DNA of 64,000 nucleotides from Prolixibacteraceae bacterium (GCA_028683385.1 JAQUIJ010000013.1:1-64000); one strand, 5' to 3'; numbered from the stretch's first letter, positions 44,239 through 53,024 are shown. Notes: a model not told the origin generated them from the letters alone. Program-made: numbers and translations.

Positions 44239-45504
44239 CTAAACCTTGAAATCGCCCAATCCGCCAAAATCCAAAGTTGCAAAATAATCGTTGAGAGTTT
44301 CGGCACGGCGAATCTGTACAACTTCTCCGTTTTCGCGAATCAACAATTCGGCCGAGCGTAATTTTCCATTGTAGTTGAATCCCATGGCATGACCATGTGC
44401 TCCGGCATCGTGTATCACAACCAAATCGCCAGGTTCCATTTTGGGCAAGTGACGGTTAATGGCAAATTTATCGTTGTTTTCGCAAAGCGAGCCGGTTACA
44501 TCGTAAACCTGATCGAGTGGCTCGTATTCCTTGCCCATCACCGTAATGTGGTGGTACGACCCGTAAAGAGCCGGACGCATGAGGTTAGCCATACTCGAAT
44601 CAAGTCCGGCGTATTGCTTGTATGTTTTTTTAATGTGAAGTACCGTTGAAACCAAATACCCAAATGGACCGGTCATGGCTCTTCCCGATTCGAAATAAAC
44701 CCGTAGTGGGGCAAGTCCGTTGGCTTCAATCTTTTCCTGATACAACTTTTTAATTCCCTGGCTCATAAAATCCAAATCGACAGGTTCTTCAGTCGGACGA
44801 TATGGAATCCCGATACCTCCGCCAAGATTAGCGAATTCAATTTGAATACCAACTTTTTGTTTGATTTCCACGATTAAATCGAAAAGAATCTGAGCGGTCT
44901 CCACAAAGTAAGCTGCATCCAATTCGTTGGAAGCAACCATGGTATGAAGCCCAAAACGTGTTACACCTTTGTCTTTCAGCATTTGATAGCCTTCGAACAA
45001 TTGTTCGCGGGTAAAACCATATTTGGCTTCTTCCGGATGACCAATAATGGTATTTCCTTCTTTCAACGACCCCGGATTATAACGAAAGCAAACCAACGAA
45101 GGCAAACCAACATTTTTTTCGAGGTATTCGATGTGTGAAATATCATCGAGGTTAATGATTGCTCCTAGTTCAATGGCTTTTTTATATTCGTAGGCAGGGG
45201 TATCGTTTGATGTGAACATGATTTCGTCGCCCGACATGCCTAACTTTTCGGCAATCACTAATTCGGCATACGAACTGCAATCAATACCGAAGCCCTCTTC
45301 GCGCATGATTTTCATCAAATACGGGTTTGGAGCCGATTTGATGGCATAATATTCTTTGAATCCTGAGTTCCACGAAAATGCCTTGGTGAATTTCCGGGCG
45401 TATTCACGTATTCCTTTCTCATCGTAAATATGAAAAGGAGTTGGATATTGCTCAATGATTTTTTCGAGCTGCGGTTTAGAAAATGGAATGTATTTCTTTG
45501 TCAT
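44239..45504 (-). CDS. LysA-family PLP decarboxylase, atypical
   Basis: Fold-type III PLP enzyme of 421 residues. The PLP lysine is Lys56 in YYAIKSAPNP, GGG is at 228-230, and the C-terminal active-site cysteine is Cys341 in GSLCENNDKFA. Two motifs differ from ordinary diaminopimelate decarboxylase: the usual HxHIGSQ loop reads HTMVASNEL (187-195), and EPGR reads ESGR (272-275). These changes lie around the phosphate and substrate sites. The gene follows a DapF-like gene by 40 bp, in one transcript. It may be a DAP decarboxylase variant or act on another D- or meso-amino acid; annotation as lysA alone would be too firm. Confidence 0.75.
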   Translation of the reverse strand: MTKKYIPFSKPQLEKIIEQYPTPFHIYDEKGIREYARKFTKAFSWNSGFKEYYAIKSAPNPYLMKIMREEGFGIDCSSYAELVIAEKLGMSGDEIMFTSNDTPAYEYKKAIELGAIINLDDISHIEYLEKNVGLPSLVCFRYNPGSLKEGNTIIGHPEEAKYGFTREQLFEGYQMLKDKGVTRFGLHTMVASNELDAAYFVETAQILFDLIVEIKQKVGIQIEFANLGGGIGIPYRPTEEPVDLDFMSQGIKKLYQEKIEANGLAPLRVYFESGRAMTGPFGYLVSTVLHIKKTYKQYAGLDSSMANLMRPALYGSYHHITVMGKEYEPLDQVYDVTGSLCENNDKFAINRHLPKMEPGDLVVIHDAGAHGHAMGFNYNGKLRSAELLIRENGEVVQIRRAETLNDYFATLDFGGLGDFKV

Positions 45505-45544
45505 TACAATTTATTATTTTTCAATGCCACAAATTTACAGATTT

Positions 45545-46411
45545 TTACAAACAAAGTACATCTGCAACCAATTCATCACTTAAATAGCCTGAAGCAATTT
45601 CGCGAACGTCACCAATCATGCGGATATTCCATTCTTCATCAATTTCAATGTGAAGAGTTCCTCCGGGCATTTTCATGCTTAATACCCGATCTGTCAATCC
45701 TTTTTTAACCATTACGGCAGCAACGGCGCAAGAGGAACTTCCGGAGGCCAGTGTATAACCGGCACCACGCTCCCAAATTAGGATTTCCACTTCGGTACGT
45801 GAAGTTACTTTAGCAAACTGAACATTAATTCGATGCGGAAACATGGGATGATTCTCAATTTCTGAACCATGTTTCAGTATTTCTGCTTCAACTAGTCGAT
45901 CGCGAAGAATAACACAATGCGGATTCCCAACTGACACACAGTTAATCAGATATGTTTCGTCAACAATATTCAGCGGATGATCCAGACATTCTGGCGAATC
46001 GCAAGTAACCGGAATCTGGTGCGAATCGAAAATGGCTTTTCCCATATCAACTTTCACCTGACTGGCAATTCCCTTGGTTTCGCGGGTTACTTCAGCGGTT
46101 ACGACACCTCCAAGCGTTTCGATTGTAAATTTTTTGCCTGAAGTATGACTATAATCGTACAGGTATTTCGCGAAAATGCGCAATCCGTTACCACTTTTTT
46201 CGGCTTCCGATCCATCCGGATTGTATATTTTCAAACCAAAGTCTGCTTTATCGGAAGGCACTTTCAGGAGAATTCCATCTGATCCGATTCCATAGTGGAC
46301 ATCGCAGAGCAACTGGATATTTTTTTCATTCAACTGAAAGGAAAGTTCAGCCTCGTTCAAAACAAAATAGTCGTTTCCGAGCCCGTGTGATTTGACAAAA
46401 AAGTTTTGCAT
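45545..46411 (-). CDS. DapF-family protein with both catalytic cysteines replaced by serine
   Basis: Protein of 288 residues with the diaminopimelate epimerase fold. The N-terminal VKSHGLGNDYFVLNE, the central SVGNPHCVIL near 160-169 and the C-terminal IWERGAGYTLAS are all family landmarks. The first catalytic cysteine (C in CGNG) is Ser73 in EKSGNGLRIF. The second (C in ACGTGA) is Ser223 in LASGSSSCA. The codons are clear in the sequence (AGT and TCC). Without the cysteine pair the standard two-base racemisation is not expected, so it may be an isomerase of different chemistry, a binding protein, or a slow epimerase. It has its own promoter box and leads the LysA-like gene. Confidence 0.8.
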   Translation of the reverse strand: MQNFFVKSHGLGNDYFVLNEAELSFQLNEKNIQLLCDVHYGIGSDGILLKVPSDKADFGLKIYNPDGSEAEKSGNGLRIFAKYLYDYSHTSGKKFTIETLGGVVTAEVTRETKGIASQVKVDMGKAIFDSHQIPVTCDSPECLDHPLNIVDETYLINCVSVGNPHCVILRDRLVEAEILKHGSEIENHPMFPHRINVQFAKVTSRTEVEILIWERGAGYTLASGSSSCAVAAVMVKKGLTDRVLSMKMPGGTLHIEIDEEWNIRMIGDVREIASGYLSDELVADVLCL

Positions 46412-46433
46412 AAGAAGAGTTTTTGTTCTTGAG

Positions 46434-46441
46434 CAAAGGTA
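46434..46441 (-). promoter_or_regulatory. -7 box TACCTTTG for the DapF-like/LysA-like operon
   Basis: Exact TAnnTTTG match on the minus strand, 23 bp before the ATG at 46411. It separates this pair from the ABC gene upstream. Confidence 0.5.
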
Positions 46442-46481
46442 GAACAGTTTTAATTTAGATTAGTTCTCCTTGAAATGATTT

Positions 46482-47981
46482 TTACGATTCCGGAGAAAAT
46501 GAACCGCAAAATTTCACTTGCCCATTTTCGAGTTGCAGCAATTTGGTCACAGATTGTGGAATTTCTTCCGGATAATGGGTTACATATATTACTGTTGTTT
46601 GCAAGTGCGAGCAAATCACGTCGAGCATTCGGGTGAACCGACGGATTTGATGCGGGTCGAGCCCCTGACAAGGTTCATCCAGAATCAGGAGCGAAGGCAT
46701 CTTCACCAGGGCACGCGCCAGAAGCAACAAGCGTTGTTCACTCAGCGAGGCATCGGAAAATCGGCTATCTGTCAAATGTCCCAACTGTAGAATTGGGAAC
46801 CAGGCTTTTACTGCTTTTTTCTGATAATCGCTGTTCGATGACGAAAAACCAATCTGGTCATTAAACCCAGAAGTAATTACTTCATCGCAACGAAGCGAAT
46901 TACCGCCGGAAGAAATTGATCTTTCCAGCCCAGGAATGGTATTGAAGATACCTTTCCCTCGCAAAAAATACAAGTGAAGTTCGGGAGAAACATAACCAAT
47001 TCGTTTTTTGATGTCCCAAATGCTTTCGCCACTGCCGCGTTTCCGGTCGAAAAGTGTCAGGTCGTTCACATACCCCTGCGGATTATCAGCCGTAATCAGG
47101 CTAAGTAATGTTGTTTTTCCTGCACCATTAGGACCCATCAGCGCCCAACGCTCTCCTTTTCTCACCATCCAGTTGATATTTTTCAGGATTTCGCGTTCGC
47201 CGTGAACGACATTAACCGCGTTCATTTTTACCGCATATTCAAACTGATCTTCCGACGAATTCTGCAATTCGGCAAAATTGTGTTCCATTGTTTCAGGTGT
47301 ATCTTCCACAAGTCGCTCCGGAATATAATCGGCCCGCCTAACCCACTGAACCAATCGCCCATTCCCAAGCACAAGTACCCAATCCATTTGCTCCGGAATA
47401 TGTAGCGGATCGCAAATTAAAACAATGGCCTTCCCCGATTGGTGTAATTCGCCAATCTGCGCAGTCAGTTTTTGTCGCGAAAGCACATCGAGTCCCACGA
47501 AAGGCTGATCGAGTACCAGCAAATCAGGATGTTCGAGCAATGCAGCAGCCAATTGGGTACGTTTGCGTTCGCCGTTACTCAACTGCATTAACTTGCTGCT
47601 TTTCAAATGCGAAATATCCATCAATTGCATCGCCCAATCGACATCAGAAGTCGTTTGTTGCAAAAATGATTGTACCGAAGGAGCTTCGTCCATTCCCTGA
47701 TTTTCGTATCGTTGTCCATAATAACTCGATCCAATGCGGGAAACCGTCATGAAATTATCCTGTTGCTCCACCATTTGGCAAACCAAACCTTCAGGAAACA
47801 GCATCTCACCTGAAGAAGGAATCAGTTTTTGCGCGATCAATCGTCCCAATGTTGTTTTTCCACAACCCGATGAGCCGACAATAGCCATGGAATGACCTTC
47901 AGGCAAAGCAAACGAAATATCTTTCAGAATCGTTTTGTCGTCAGTTTTAAATGAAACATGTTTAAATTCGATAACGCGCAT
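46482..47981 (-). CDS. ABC protein with two ATPase domains (ModF-like)
   Basis: Soluble protein of 499 residues with two fused ABC ATPase domains and no membrane part. Domain 1 has Walker A GSSGCGKTT near 37-45 and signature LSNGERKR near 143-150. Domain 2 has GPNGAGKTT near 280-288 and a degenerate signature LSEQRLLLLARAL. Walker B motifs are LLVLDQP and LLILDEP. The layout resembles ModF of the molybdate system, but no molybdate genes are nearby and the role may be different, for example translation-linked. Single gene, same direction as the DapF-like pair. Confidence 0.82.
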   Translation of the reverse strand: MRVIEFKHVSFKTDDKTILKDISFALPEGHSMAIVGSSGCGKTTLGRLIAQKLIPSSGEMLFPEGLVCQMVEQQDNFMTVSRIGSSYYGQRYENQGMDEAPSVQSFLQQTTSDVDWAMQLMDISHLKSSKLMQLSNGERKRTQLAAALLEHPDLLVLDQPFVGLDVLSRQKLTAQIGELHQSGKAIVLICDPLHIPEQMDWVLVLGNGRLVQWVRRADYIPERLVEDTPETMEHNFAELQNSSEDQFEYAVKMNAVNVVHGEREILKNINWMVRKGERWALMGPNGAGKTTLLSLITADNPQGYVNDLTLFDRKRGSGESIWDIKKRIGYVSPELHLYFLRGKGIFNTIPGLERSISSGGNSLRCDEVITSGFNDQIGFSSSNSDYQKKAVKAWFPILQLGHLTDSRFSDASLSEQRLLLLARALVKMPSLLILDEPCQGLDPHQIRRFTRMLDVICSHLQTTVIYVTHYPEEIPQSVTKLLQLENGQVKFCGSFSPES

Positions 47982-48044
47982 AAAAGTGTTCTTATAAATG
48001 ACACATCATCCAAAATTATTTAAGGAGAGTGCTGAAATCATTGG

Positions 48045-48068
48045 ATCCTGAACTTGGTTCAGGATGAC
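48045..48068. repeat. Dispersed inverted repeat, family 1 (half copy)
   Basis: ATCCTGAAC, TTG, GTTCAGGAT then GAC: a single hairpin of the family with a 9-bp stem. Confidence 0.65.
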
Positions 48069-48078
48069 TGGTAAAAGA

Positions 48079-48111
48079 ACTGATCCGATGATTTTGGGTC
48101 ATCGGATCAGT
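48079..48111. terminator. Perfect 13-bp hairpin downstream of the small membrane-protein gene
   Basis: ACTGATCCGATGA (48079-48091), loop TTTTGGG, TCATCGGATCAGT (48099-48111). The T-rich sequence TCTTTTAC follows on the minus strand, so it may end the C1B peptidase unit. Confidence 0.65.
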
Positions 48112-48131
48112 CGCCTTGAGAAAAATTTGGA

Positions 48132-48308
48132 CTAACTTTTAGTTTTCCTTGACCGATAAGCACCTAAAAAGAATAGAACTGATGATGCGACCAGTACAAA
48201 ACCCATAATATTGCCAAAATATTTAAATTTAAAATTTAGTATGATGCAAAACACCATTACAAACAAAGCACCATAAAAAACATAGCTCAATATTTTGATG
48301 GCTTTCAT
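48132..48308 (-). CDS. Small two-helix membrane protein
   Basis: Peptide of 58 residues beginning MKAIKILSYVFYG. Two hydrophobic segments (about 5-25 and 32-50) are joined by a short basic loop, and it ends RSRKTKS. The frame extends 23 codons upstream to 48377 but overlaps the peptidase gene, so the internal ATG 13 bp after the peptidase stop is chosen. Not recognised; likely cotranscribed with the peptidase. Confidence 0.55.
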   Translation of the reverse strand: MKAIKILSYVFYGALFVMVFCIILNFKFKYFGNIMGFVLVASSVLFFLGAYRSRKTKS

Positions 48309-48321
48309 CTTAAAAGAATAT

Positions 48322-49692
48322 TTAAAACATCGGATCCCAGGGAGGAAGCATTTCGGGTTTCTGACCGTAGATTTCAAGAACTTTGGCTGTTAAATATTTT
48401 TTATTCACCACAAAACGGAACATATATTCGTTAAACCACGCATCGGTAAACGTAAGGTAACCTTTTTCTCCAGCCGTTGGTCCCCAACTGTTTTCGAACT
48501 GCCATTTAACGGGCTTTTGCTGTGCATCAACATCCACCGCAATCAAGGCCATTCCGTGGCTCGAACCGCTTTCTCCGGTTTCGATTCGTTGCGCTTTGTT
48601 CATACCGAATTTTACGCCGTAAACCGATTCGTAATCGAAATTATCAACGTCCAAAATTCCAACATCGCGACGCAATTGTTTGCCCACATCGCACGATGCA
48701 TAAAGCGCTTCATTGTTTTTGATCGAAGCGATGCAAAATTCTTTAATCACATCGTTCGGAAGATTTACATAGTGCCAGTTTTTCCCTTCTTCGGTGTTGC
48801 GATAATTCTCCACTTCGTAATGTTTCCAGAACGGACGAGATGGATCATTCATAATCATCACATAATCTTCGAGTTTGGTGTCGCCAAAAACCTCGGCCAT
48901 GAAACTCTGTGGCGTATATGTTTTTACATCAGCAATCTTTTTGTCTTTGTTTTTATATCTCCATTGAAATTCGGTTGGAGGCTCGCCCAAATTGAGCGCC
49001 AACATCCGGTAAATTTCCGAGAGCATCTCCGTTTTGCGGGCTGCCAACTTCTTCGGATCGGCTTTGACATTTTTCACTTCGCGGATTTCAATCGCATCTT
49101 CACGCAATTTAGTGTTGATAAACCTGGTCAAAAGCGATGTATTTTCGCTCGAATTGGTTTCGCCCATCGTTTCTTTGGGAACCATTCCGTATTTATTGGC
49201 GAGATTCACAAAGTTAATCCACTGCCCGCCATCGTCAACCGGCGATTTCAAATACCAACGAACCTTTTCGTTTTCGATCGGCAGATTGGCCGAATTTTCC
49301 ATATTATTCAGGAAGAGATTGGCTTTTTCGAGTAAATCGTAGAAATACAGGTAAGTTTCAGAAAACTCAAATTCAGCCAGATTGAACTGTTTCATTGCCA
49401 TCGGACGGAAAAGGTTTAGCGAAGAGAACATCCAGCAACGTCCCGAACTTTTCTGGTCAGTTATTCCTGAAACATCAACCCGGTAAGTAAATAACTGGTC
49501 GGTTGTTCCTACATTCTCACGATTCCATGCCAGTTTACTGATGTCGTTTGACGAAAGCGCATTTTGCATAGCCTTTGTGTAGGCGTCCTTTTTAAATCCT
49601 GACCTGATTTTGTCCATTTCAGGTTTAGAAATTTCCTGCGCCAATAAGCTTCCAGTGGCCAGAATTCCAATAAATAATAAAATTCCCCTCAT
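48322..49692 (-). CDS. Exported C1B cysteine peptidase (bleomycin hydrolase/aminopeptidase C type)
   Basis: Papain-fold aminopeptidase of 456 residues. The signal peptide is residues 1-18 (ends GSLLA). The catalytic Cys86 is in SSGRCWMFSSLN; the His is in SSHGMALIAVD and the Asn in QFENSWG, completing the triad. Classic PepC/BLMH enzymes are cytoplasmic, so the signal peptide marks a periplasmic or outer-membrane version, as known in Bacteroidota. It is divergent from sufS. Confidence 0.92.
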   Translation of the reverse strand: MRGILLFIGILATGSLLAQEISKPEMDKIRSGFKKDAYTKAMQNALSSNDISKLAWNRENVGTTDQLFTYRVDVSGITDQKSSGRCWMFSSLNLFRPMAMKQFNLAEFEFSETYLYFYDLLEKANLFLNNMENSANLPIENEKVRWYLKSPVDDGGQWINFVNLANKYGMVPKETMGETNSSENTSLLTRFINTKLREDAIEIREVKNVKADPKKLAARKTEMLSEIYRMLALNLGEPPTEFQWRYKNKDKKIADVKTYTPQSFMAEVFGDTKLEDYVMIMNDPSRPFWKHYEVENYRNTEEGKNWHYVNLPNDVIKEFCIASIKNNEALYASCDVGKQLRRDVGILDVDNFDYESVYGVKFGMNKAQRIETGESGSSHGMALIAVDVDAQQKPVKWQFENSWGPTAGEKGYLTFTDAWFNEYMFRFVVNKKYLTAKVLEIYGQKPEMLPPWDPMF

Positions 49693-49834
49693 ATGAATTG
49701 ACCTTTAAATTTTTGAACACGATAAAAATAACCAATAATCTTTTCTGGAAATGGTTTTTACAAAAAAGTTATAGGAAGGTTAAGCAATTGCATCAAACAG
49801 AAAATCCGGACAAGAATATCCTTTGTTTAATTAT

Positions 49835-49842
49835 TATCTTTG
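49835..49842 (+). promoter_or_regulatory. -7 box TATCTTTG for sufS
   Basis: Exact TAnnTTTG match, 48 bp before the ATG at 49890. Its position downstream of the far upstream start in the same frame supports 49890 as the real start. Confidence 0.55.
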
Positions 49843-49889
49843 ATCCATATATACGGCGTCTCCCGGCACGCCCCAAAACAATAACGATT

Positions 49890-51107
49890 ATGACCATAGA
49901 CATTCAAAAAATACGCAAAGACTTCCCCATTCTGAATCAAAAAATATACAACCGCCCGCTGGTTTATTTCGACAATGCAGCAACAACACAACGGCCACAG
50001 CAGGTTATTGATGCCCTGAACCGAACTTACACCGAATACTACGGAAACATTCACCGTGGAGCACATTTTATGGCCGACAAAGCTACTGCGGCATACGAAG
50101 AAACCCGCGAAAAGGTGAAAAACCTGATCAATGCCGAAAGCCGCGAACAAATTATTTTCACCAAAGGGACTACTGAAAGTATAAATCTGGCAGCCTTTTC
50201 GTTTGGCGAAGCCTTTGTTCATGAAGGTGATGAAATTATCGTTTCGGAAATGGAACACCATTCGAATATTGTTCCATGGCAACTGATGGCTGGCCGAAAA
50301 GGCGCCAAAATTGTGATACTCCCTATTGATGACGACGGACGTTTGCAAATTGAAAAACTCGACCAATTAATCACCCCAAAAACCAAATTGATTGCTGTTG
50401 CTCATGTTTCGAATGTTTTGGGAACAATTAATCCGATAGCGACCATTGCTCAAATAGCCCACTCAAAAGGTACTCGTGTCTTTATTGATGGGGCACAGGC
50501 CGCACCACATTTACACCTCGACATTCAAAAAATGGATGTTGATTTTTATGCCCTTTCGGCCCACAAAATGTATGGACCAAACGGCGTTGGTGTGTTGTAT
50601 GGCAAAAAGGAATTGCTCGAACAAATGCCACCTTACCAAGGCGGTGGCGAAATGATTTCGGAAGTAAAATTCTCAGGAACAACCTACAACGAGTTACCTT
50701 ATAAATTTGAAGCCGGGACACCAAACATTAGCGATGTAATTGCTTTTGGCGCGGCTATCGATTATATGCTAAGTGTTGGCCTCGAAAATCTGGCAGCTTG
50801 GGAACATGAGTTGCTTGAGTATGCAACCTCAAAATTAATTACCATCCCTGGTTTGCGGATTTACGGCACGCAAGTGCTAAAATCGGGAGTAATTTCATTT
50901 AATGTTGAAGGCATTCATTTCTTCGATTTGGGAACCATGCTCGATAAATTTGGAATTGCCGTCCGTACCGGTCACCATTGCGCCGATCCGTTGATGGATC
51001 ATTTCAATATGCAGGGAACGGTTCGTGCTTCGTTTGCTGTTTACAATACCAAAGAAGAGATTGATGTATTTGTTGAAGCCTTGAAAAAGGTAATCGCCAT
51101 GTTCTAA
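49890..51107 (+). CDS. sufS: SufS, cysteine desulfurase
   Basis: PLP enzyme that removes sulfur from cysteine for Fe-S cluster assembly. From MTIDIQKI it has 405 residues, the usual SufS length; the longer frame from 49698 adds 64 unrelated residues and is rejected. Landmarks are YFDNAATTQRP near 25-35, the PLP-lysine stretch SAHKMYGPNGVG near 224-235, and the active-site cysteine in RTGHHCADPL near 358-367, in the group II form. The stop overlaps the convergent ORF6N gene by 4 bp. sufE and sufT lie 1.5 kb downstream on the same strand. Confidence 0.96.
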   Translation: MTIDIQKIRKDFPILNQKIYNRPLVYFDNAATTQRPQQVIDALNRTYTEYYGNIHRGAHFMADKATAAYEETREKVKNLINAESREQIIFTKGTTESINLAAFSFGEAFVHEGDEIIVSEMEHHSNIVPWQLMAGRKGAKIVILPIDDDGRLQIEKLDQLITPKTKLIAVAHVSNVLGTINPIATIAQIAHSKGTRVFIDGAQAAPHLHLDIQKMDVDFYALSAHKMYGPNGVGVLYGKKELLEQMPPYQGGGEMISEVKFSGTTYNELPYKFEAGTPNISDVIAFGAAIDYMLSVGLENLAAWEHELLEYATSKLITIPGLRIYGTQVLKSGVISFNVEGIHFFDLGTMLDKFGIAVRTGHHCADPLMDHFNMQGTVRASFAVYNTKEEIDVFVEALKKVIAMF

Positions 51108-51661
51108 TTTACAAGCTCAATTTTCATCGTTGGGTTTTTAAATCCAATACGTTTGCGAGGTATCTGGTCTTCTTGTTTGGTGATCAATTCATCGAGATAA
51201 CTGAAAACAATCTCAATGTTCTTGTCCTGATTGTGAAGTTTTTTCTTAATCTCTTCTATTTCCAGTTTAATACTCAAGGTATCAGTCAACATTTGGCGAA
51301 TCCGGGTGAAAATTCGCATAATCTGGATGTTAACATTAATCGCCCTATCGCTATTCAGAATTCCGGATAACATCGCAACTCCCTGTTCTGTAAAAGCATA
51401 TGGAAAACTTCGGGTACCGCCCCAACTTGATGTTCCAAATTGGAATTTCAAGATTTCAAATTCTTCAGATTTGAGTTGAAACATAAAATCTTCAGGGAAT
51501 CGTTTAATGTTTCTTTTGACAGCTTTGTTTAAATTACCAGTAGAAACCCCATATAATTCGGCAAGGTCTTTATCAAGCATTACTTTTACTTCCCTGATTA
51601 AAAATATTTTATTACTTATTATTTCATCGGGTATTAATACTACTCTATTTTCAGTTGCCAT
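51104..51661 (-). CDS. ORF6N-domain DNA-binding protein
   Basis: Protein of 185 residues. The ORF6N domain (about residues 10-100) shows KIFLIREVKVMLDKDLAELYGVSTGNLNKAVKRN and FPEDFMFQL, typical of phage and chromosomal ORF6N proteins. The remaining part is a coiled-coil region (LSIKLEIEEIKKKLHNQDKN). Such proteins are often phage antirepressors or plasmid genes, but no other mobile gene is near. It sits between sufS and sufE on the opposite strand. Confidence 0.85.
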   Translation of the reverse strand: MATENRVVLIPDEIISNKIFLIREVKVMLDKDLAELYGVSTGNLNKAVKRNIKRFPEDFMFQLKSEEFEILKFQFGTSSWGGTRSFPYAFTEQGVAMLSGILNSDRAINVNIQIMRIFTRIRQMLTDTLSIKLEIEEIKKKLHNQDKNIEIVFSYLDELITKQEDQIPRKRIGFKNPTMKIELVN

Positions 51662-51748
51662 CTGTAATTTATTGAACCGGTAAATTAATTTATAGTATGA
51701 AAATCACAAATTGCCACCTTCATACTATAAATTTACAGATAATCCAGA

Positions 51749-52324
51749 TTAATAATTCTCAGCTTCAATTTCGAAATAAGACTGTGGATGTTCGCAAACC
51801 GGGCATTTTAATGGTGGAGTGGTTGATTCGTGTAGGAATCCGCAAACACGGCATTTCCATACTACTTTGCCTTCGCGTTTAAAAACTTTACCTTCTTCAA
51901 GGTTTTCATACAATTTCCGGTAACGCTTTTCATGGGCTTGTTCAACCTTGGCAATCGATCGGAAAAGCAATGCAATCCGTTTGAATCCTTCTTCGTCGGC
52001 AATCCGTGCAAATTCTGGATACAATTCAGTCCATTCTTCATTTTCGCCATCGGCTGCAGCTTTCAGGTTTTCGAGTGTTGTACCAATTTTTCCGGCGGGA
52101 TAAGTAGCCGTGATTTCAACTGGACGACCTTCAAGATGCTTAAAAAACTGTTTGGCATGCGAACGTTCGTTCAAGGCAGTTTCTTCAAATAATGCAGCAA
52201 TTTGTTCCAATCCCTCTTTCATTGCTACCTTAGCAAAATAATCGTAACGGTTGCGGGCCTGCGATTCTCCGGCAAAGGCTTTTAGCAGATTTTTTTCAGT
52301 TTGTGATCCAGCTAATGTTTCCAT
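51749..52324 (-). CDS. Rubrerythrin
   Basis: Di-iron peroxidase of 191 residues. The ferritin-like domain (about 1-145) has the metal ligands in FAGESQARNRYDYFA, EETALNERSHAKQF, and RSIAKVEQAHEKRY. The C-terminal rubredoxin-like site is CRVCG and CPVCEHP (about 158-180). It detoxifies peroxide in anaerobes and microaerophiles, suggesting an oxygen-sensitive lifestyle. Located inside the split SUF locus, opposite strand. Confidence 0.95.
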   Translation of the reverse strand: METLAGSQTEKNLLKAFAGESQARNRYDYFAKVAMKEGLEQIAALFEETALNERSHAKQFFKHLEGRPVEITATYPAGKIGTTLENLKAAADGENEEWTELYPEFARIADEEGFKRIALLFRSIAKVEQAHEKRYRKLYENLEEGKVFKREGKVVWKCRVCGFLHESTTPPLKCPVCEHPQSYFEIEAENY

Positions 52325-52534
52325 TGATTAATCATTTTATTGATGTTTATTTTTTACGGAACTATCACCTAAAATTACAAATTAATCAGGCGTGAAAAAG
52401 AATTTCAGACTATTTAGACTCATTCAAAAGTAGTTTCGAAAGGAATTCATTCAAAATAAGAAATTAAGTTCCTTCAATTCAGCAAACTGACCAATTTGTT
52501 AAGCTTTCTTAAGCATTCGCAAGGTCGGCAAATA

Positions 52535-52542
52535 TATTTTTG
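52535..52542 (+). promoter_or_regulatory. -7 box TATTTTTG for sufE-sufT
   Basis: Exact TAnnTTTG match, 48 bp before the sufE ATG at 52590, indicating a promoter separate from sufS. Confidence 0.5.
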
Positions 52543-52589
52543 CAGGAAACTAAAAAATAACGACATTTGCATCCTTTAAGCTTTAGTCC

Positions 52590-53021
52590 ATGACAATAAA
52601 CGAGATACAGAAAGAGATCATTGAAGAATTTTCGGTCTACGACGACTGGATGGATAAATACAGTTACCTGATTGAATTGGGAAACGACCTGAAAGATTTG
52701 GACCCAAAAGACAAAACCGATCAATTCCTGATTAAAGGTTGCCAGTCGAGGGTCTGGTTGATTTCCGACTTTGTTGACGGGAAAATCGTTTTCAGGGGCG
52801 AAAGCGACGCTGTAATTGTAAAAGGGTTAGTCGCCCTGTTATTACGTGTAGTATCGAACCGGACACCTGAAGAAATATTGAACAACGAACTTTTCTTTGT
52901 CGACGAAATCGGCCTGAAACAGCATCTTTCGCCAACAAGGTCAAATGGATTGCTTTCGATGATCAAACAAATTAAACTTTATGCTGTTGCATATAACAGA
53001 ATTTCAGAAAAAGGAGAATGA
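52590..53021 (+). CDS. sufE: SufE, sulfur acceptor for SufS
   Basis: Accepts persulfide from SufS and passes it to the SUF scaffold. It has 143 residues, with the active Cys51 in LIKGCQSRVW and the conserved GLVALLLRV segment near 90-98. It is followed 3 bp later by the sufT-like gene, so the two form an operon. Confidence 0.95.
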   Translation: MTINEIQKEIIEEFSVYDDWMDKYSYLIELGNDLKDLDPKDKTDQFLIKGCQSRVWLISDFVDGKIVFRGESDAVIVKGLVALLLRVVSNRTPEEILNNELFFVDEIGLKQHLSPTRSNGLLSMIKQIKLYAVAYNRISEKGE

Positions 53022-53024
53022 GCG

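Noticed and set aside
46482-47981. Molybdate transport locus suggested by a ModF-like gene
   Set aside because: No modA, modB, modC or molybdopterin genes are present in the window.
49698-49889. N-terminal extension of sufS by 64 residues
   Set aside because: The added residues have no similarity to SufS and include the predicted promoter; 49890 gives the normal length.
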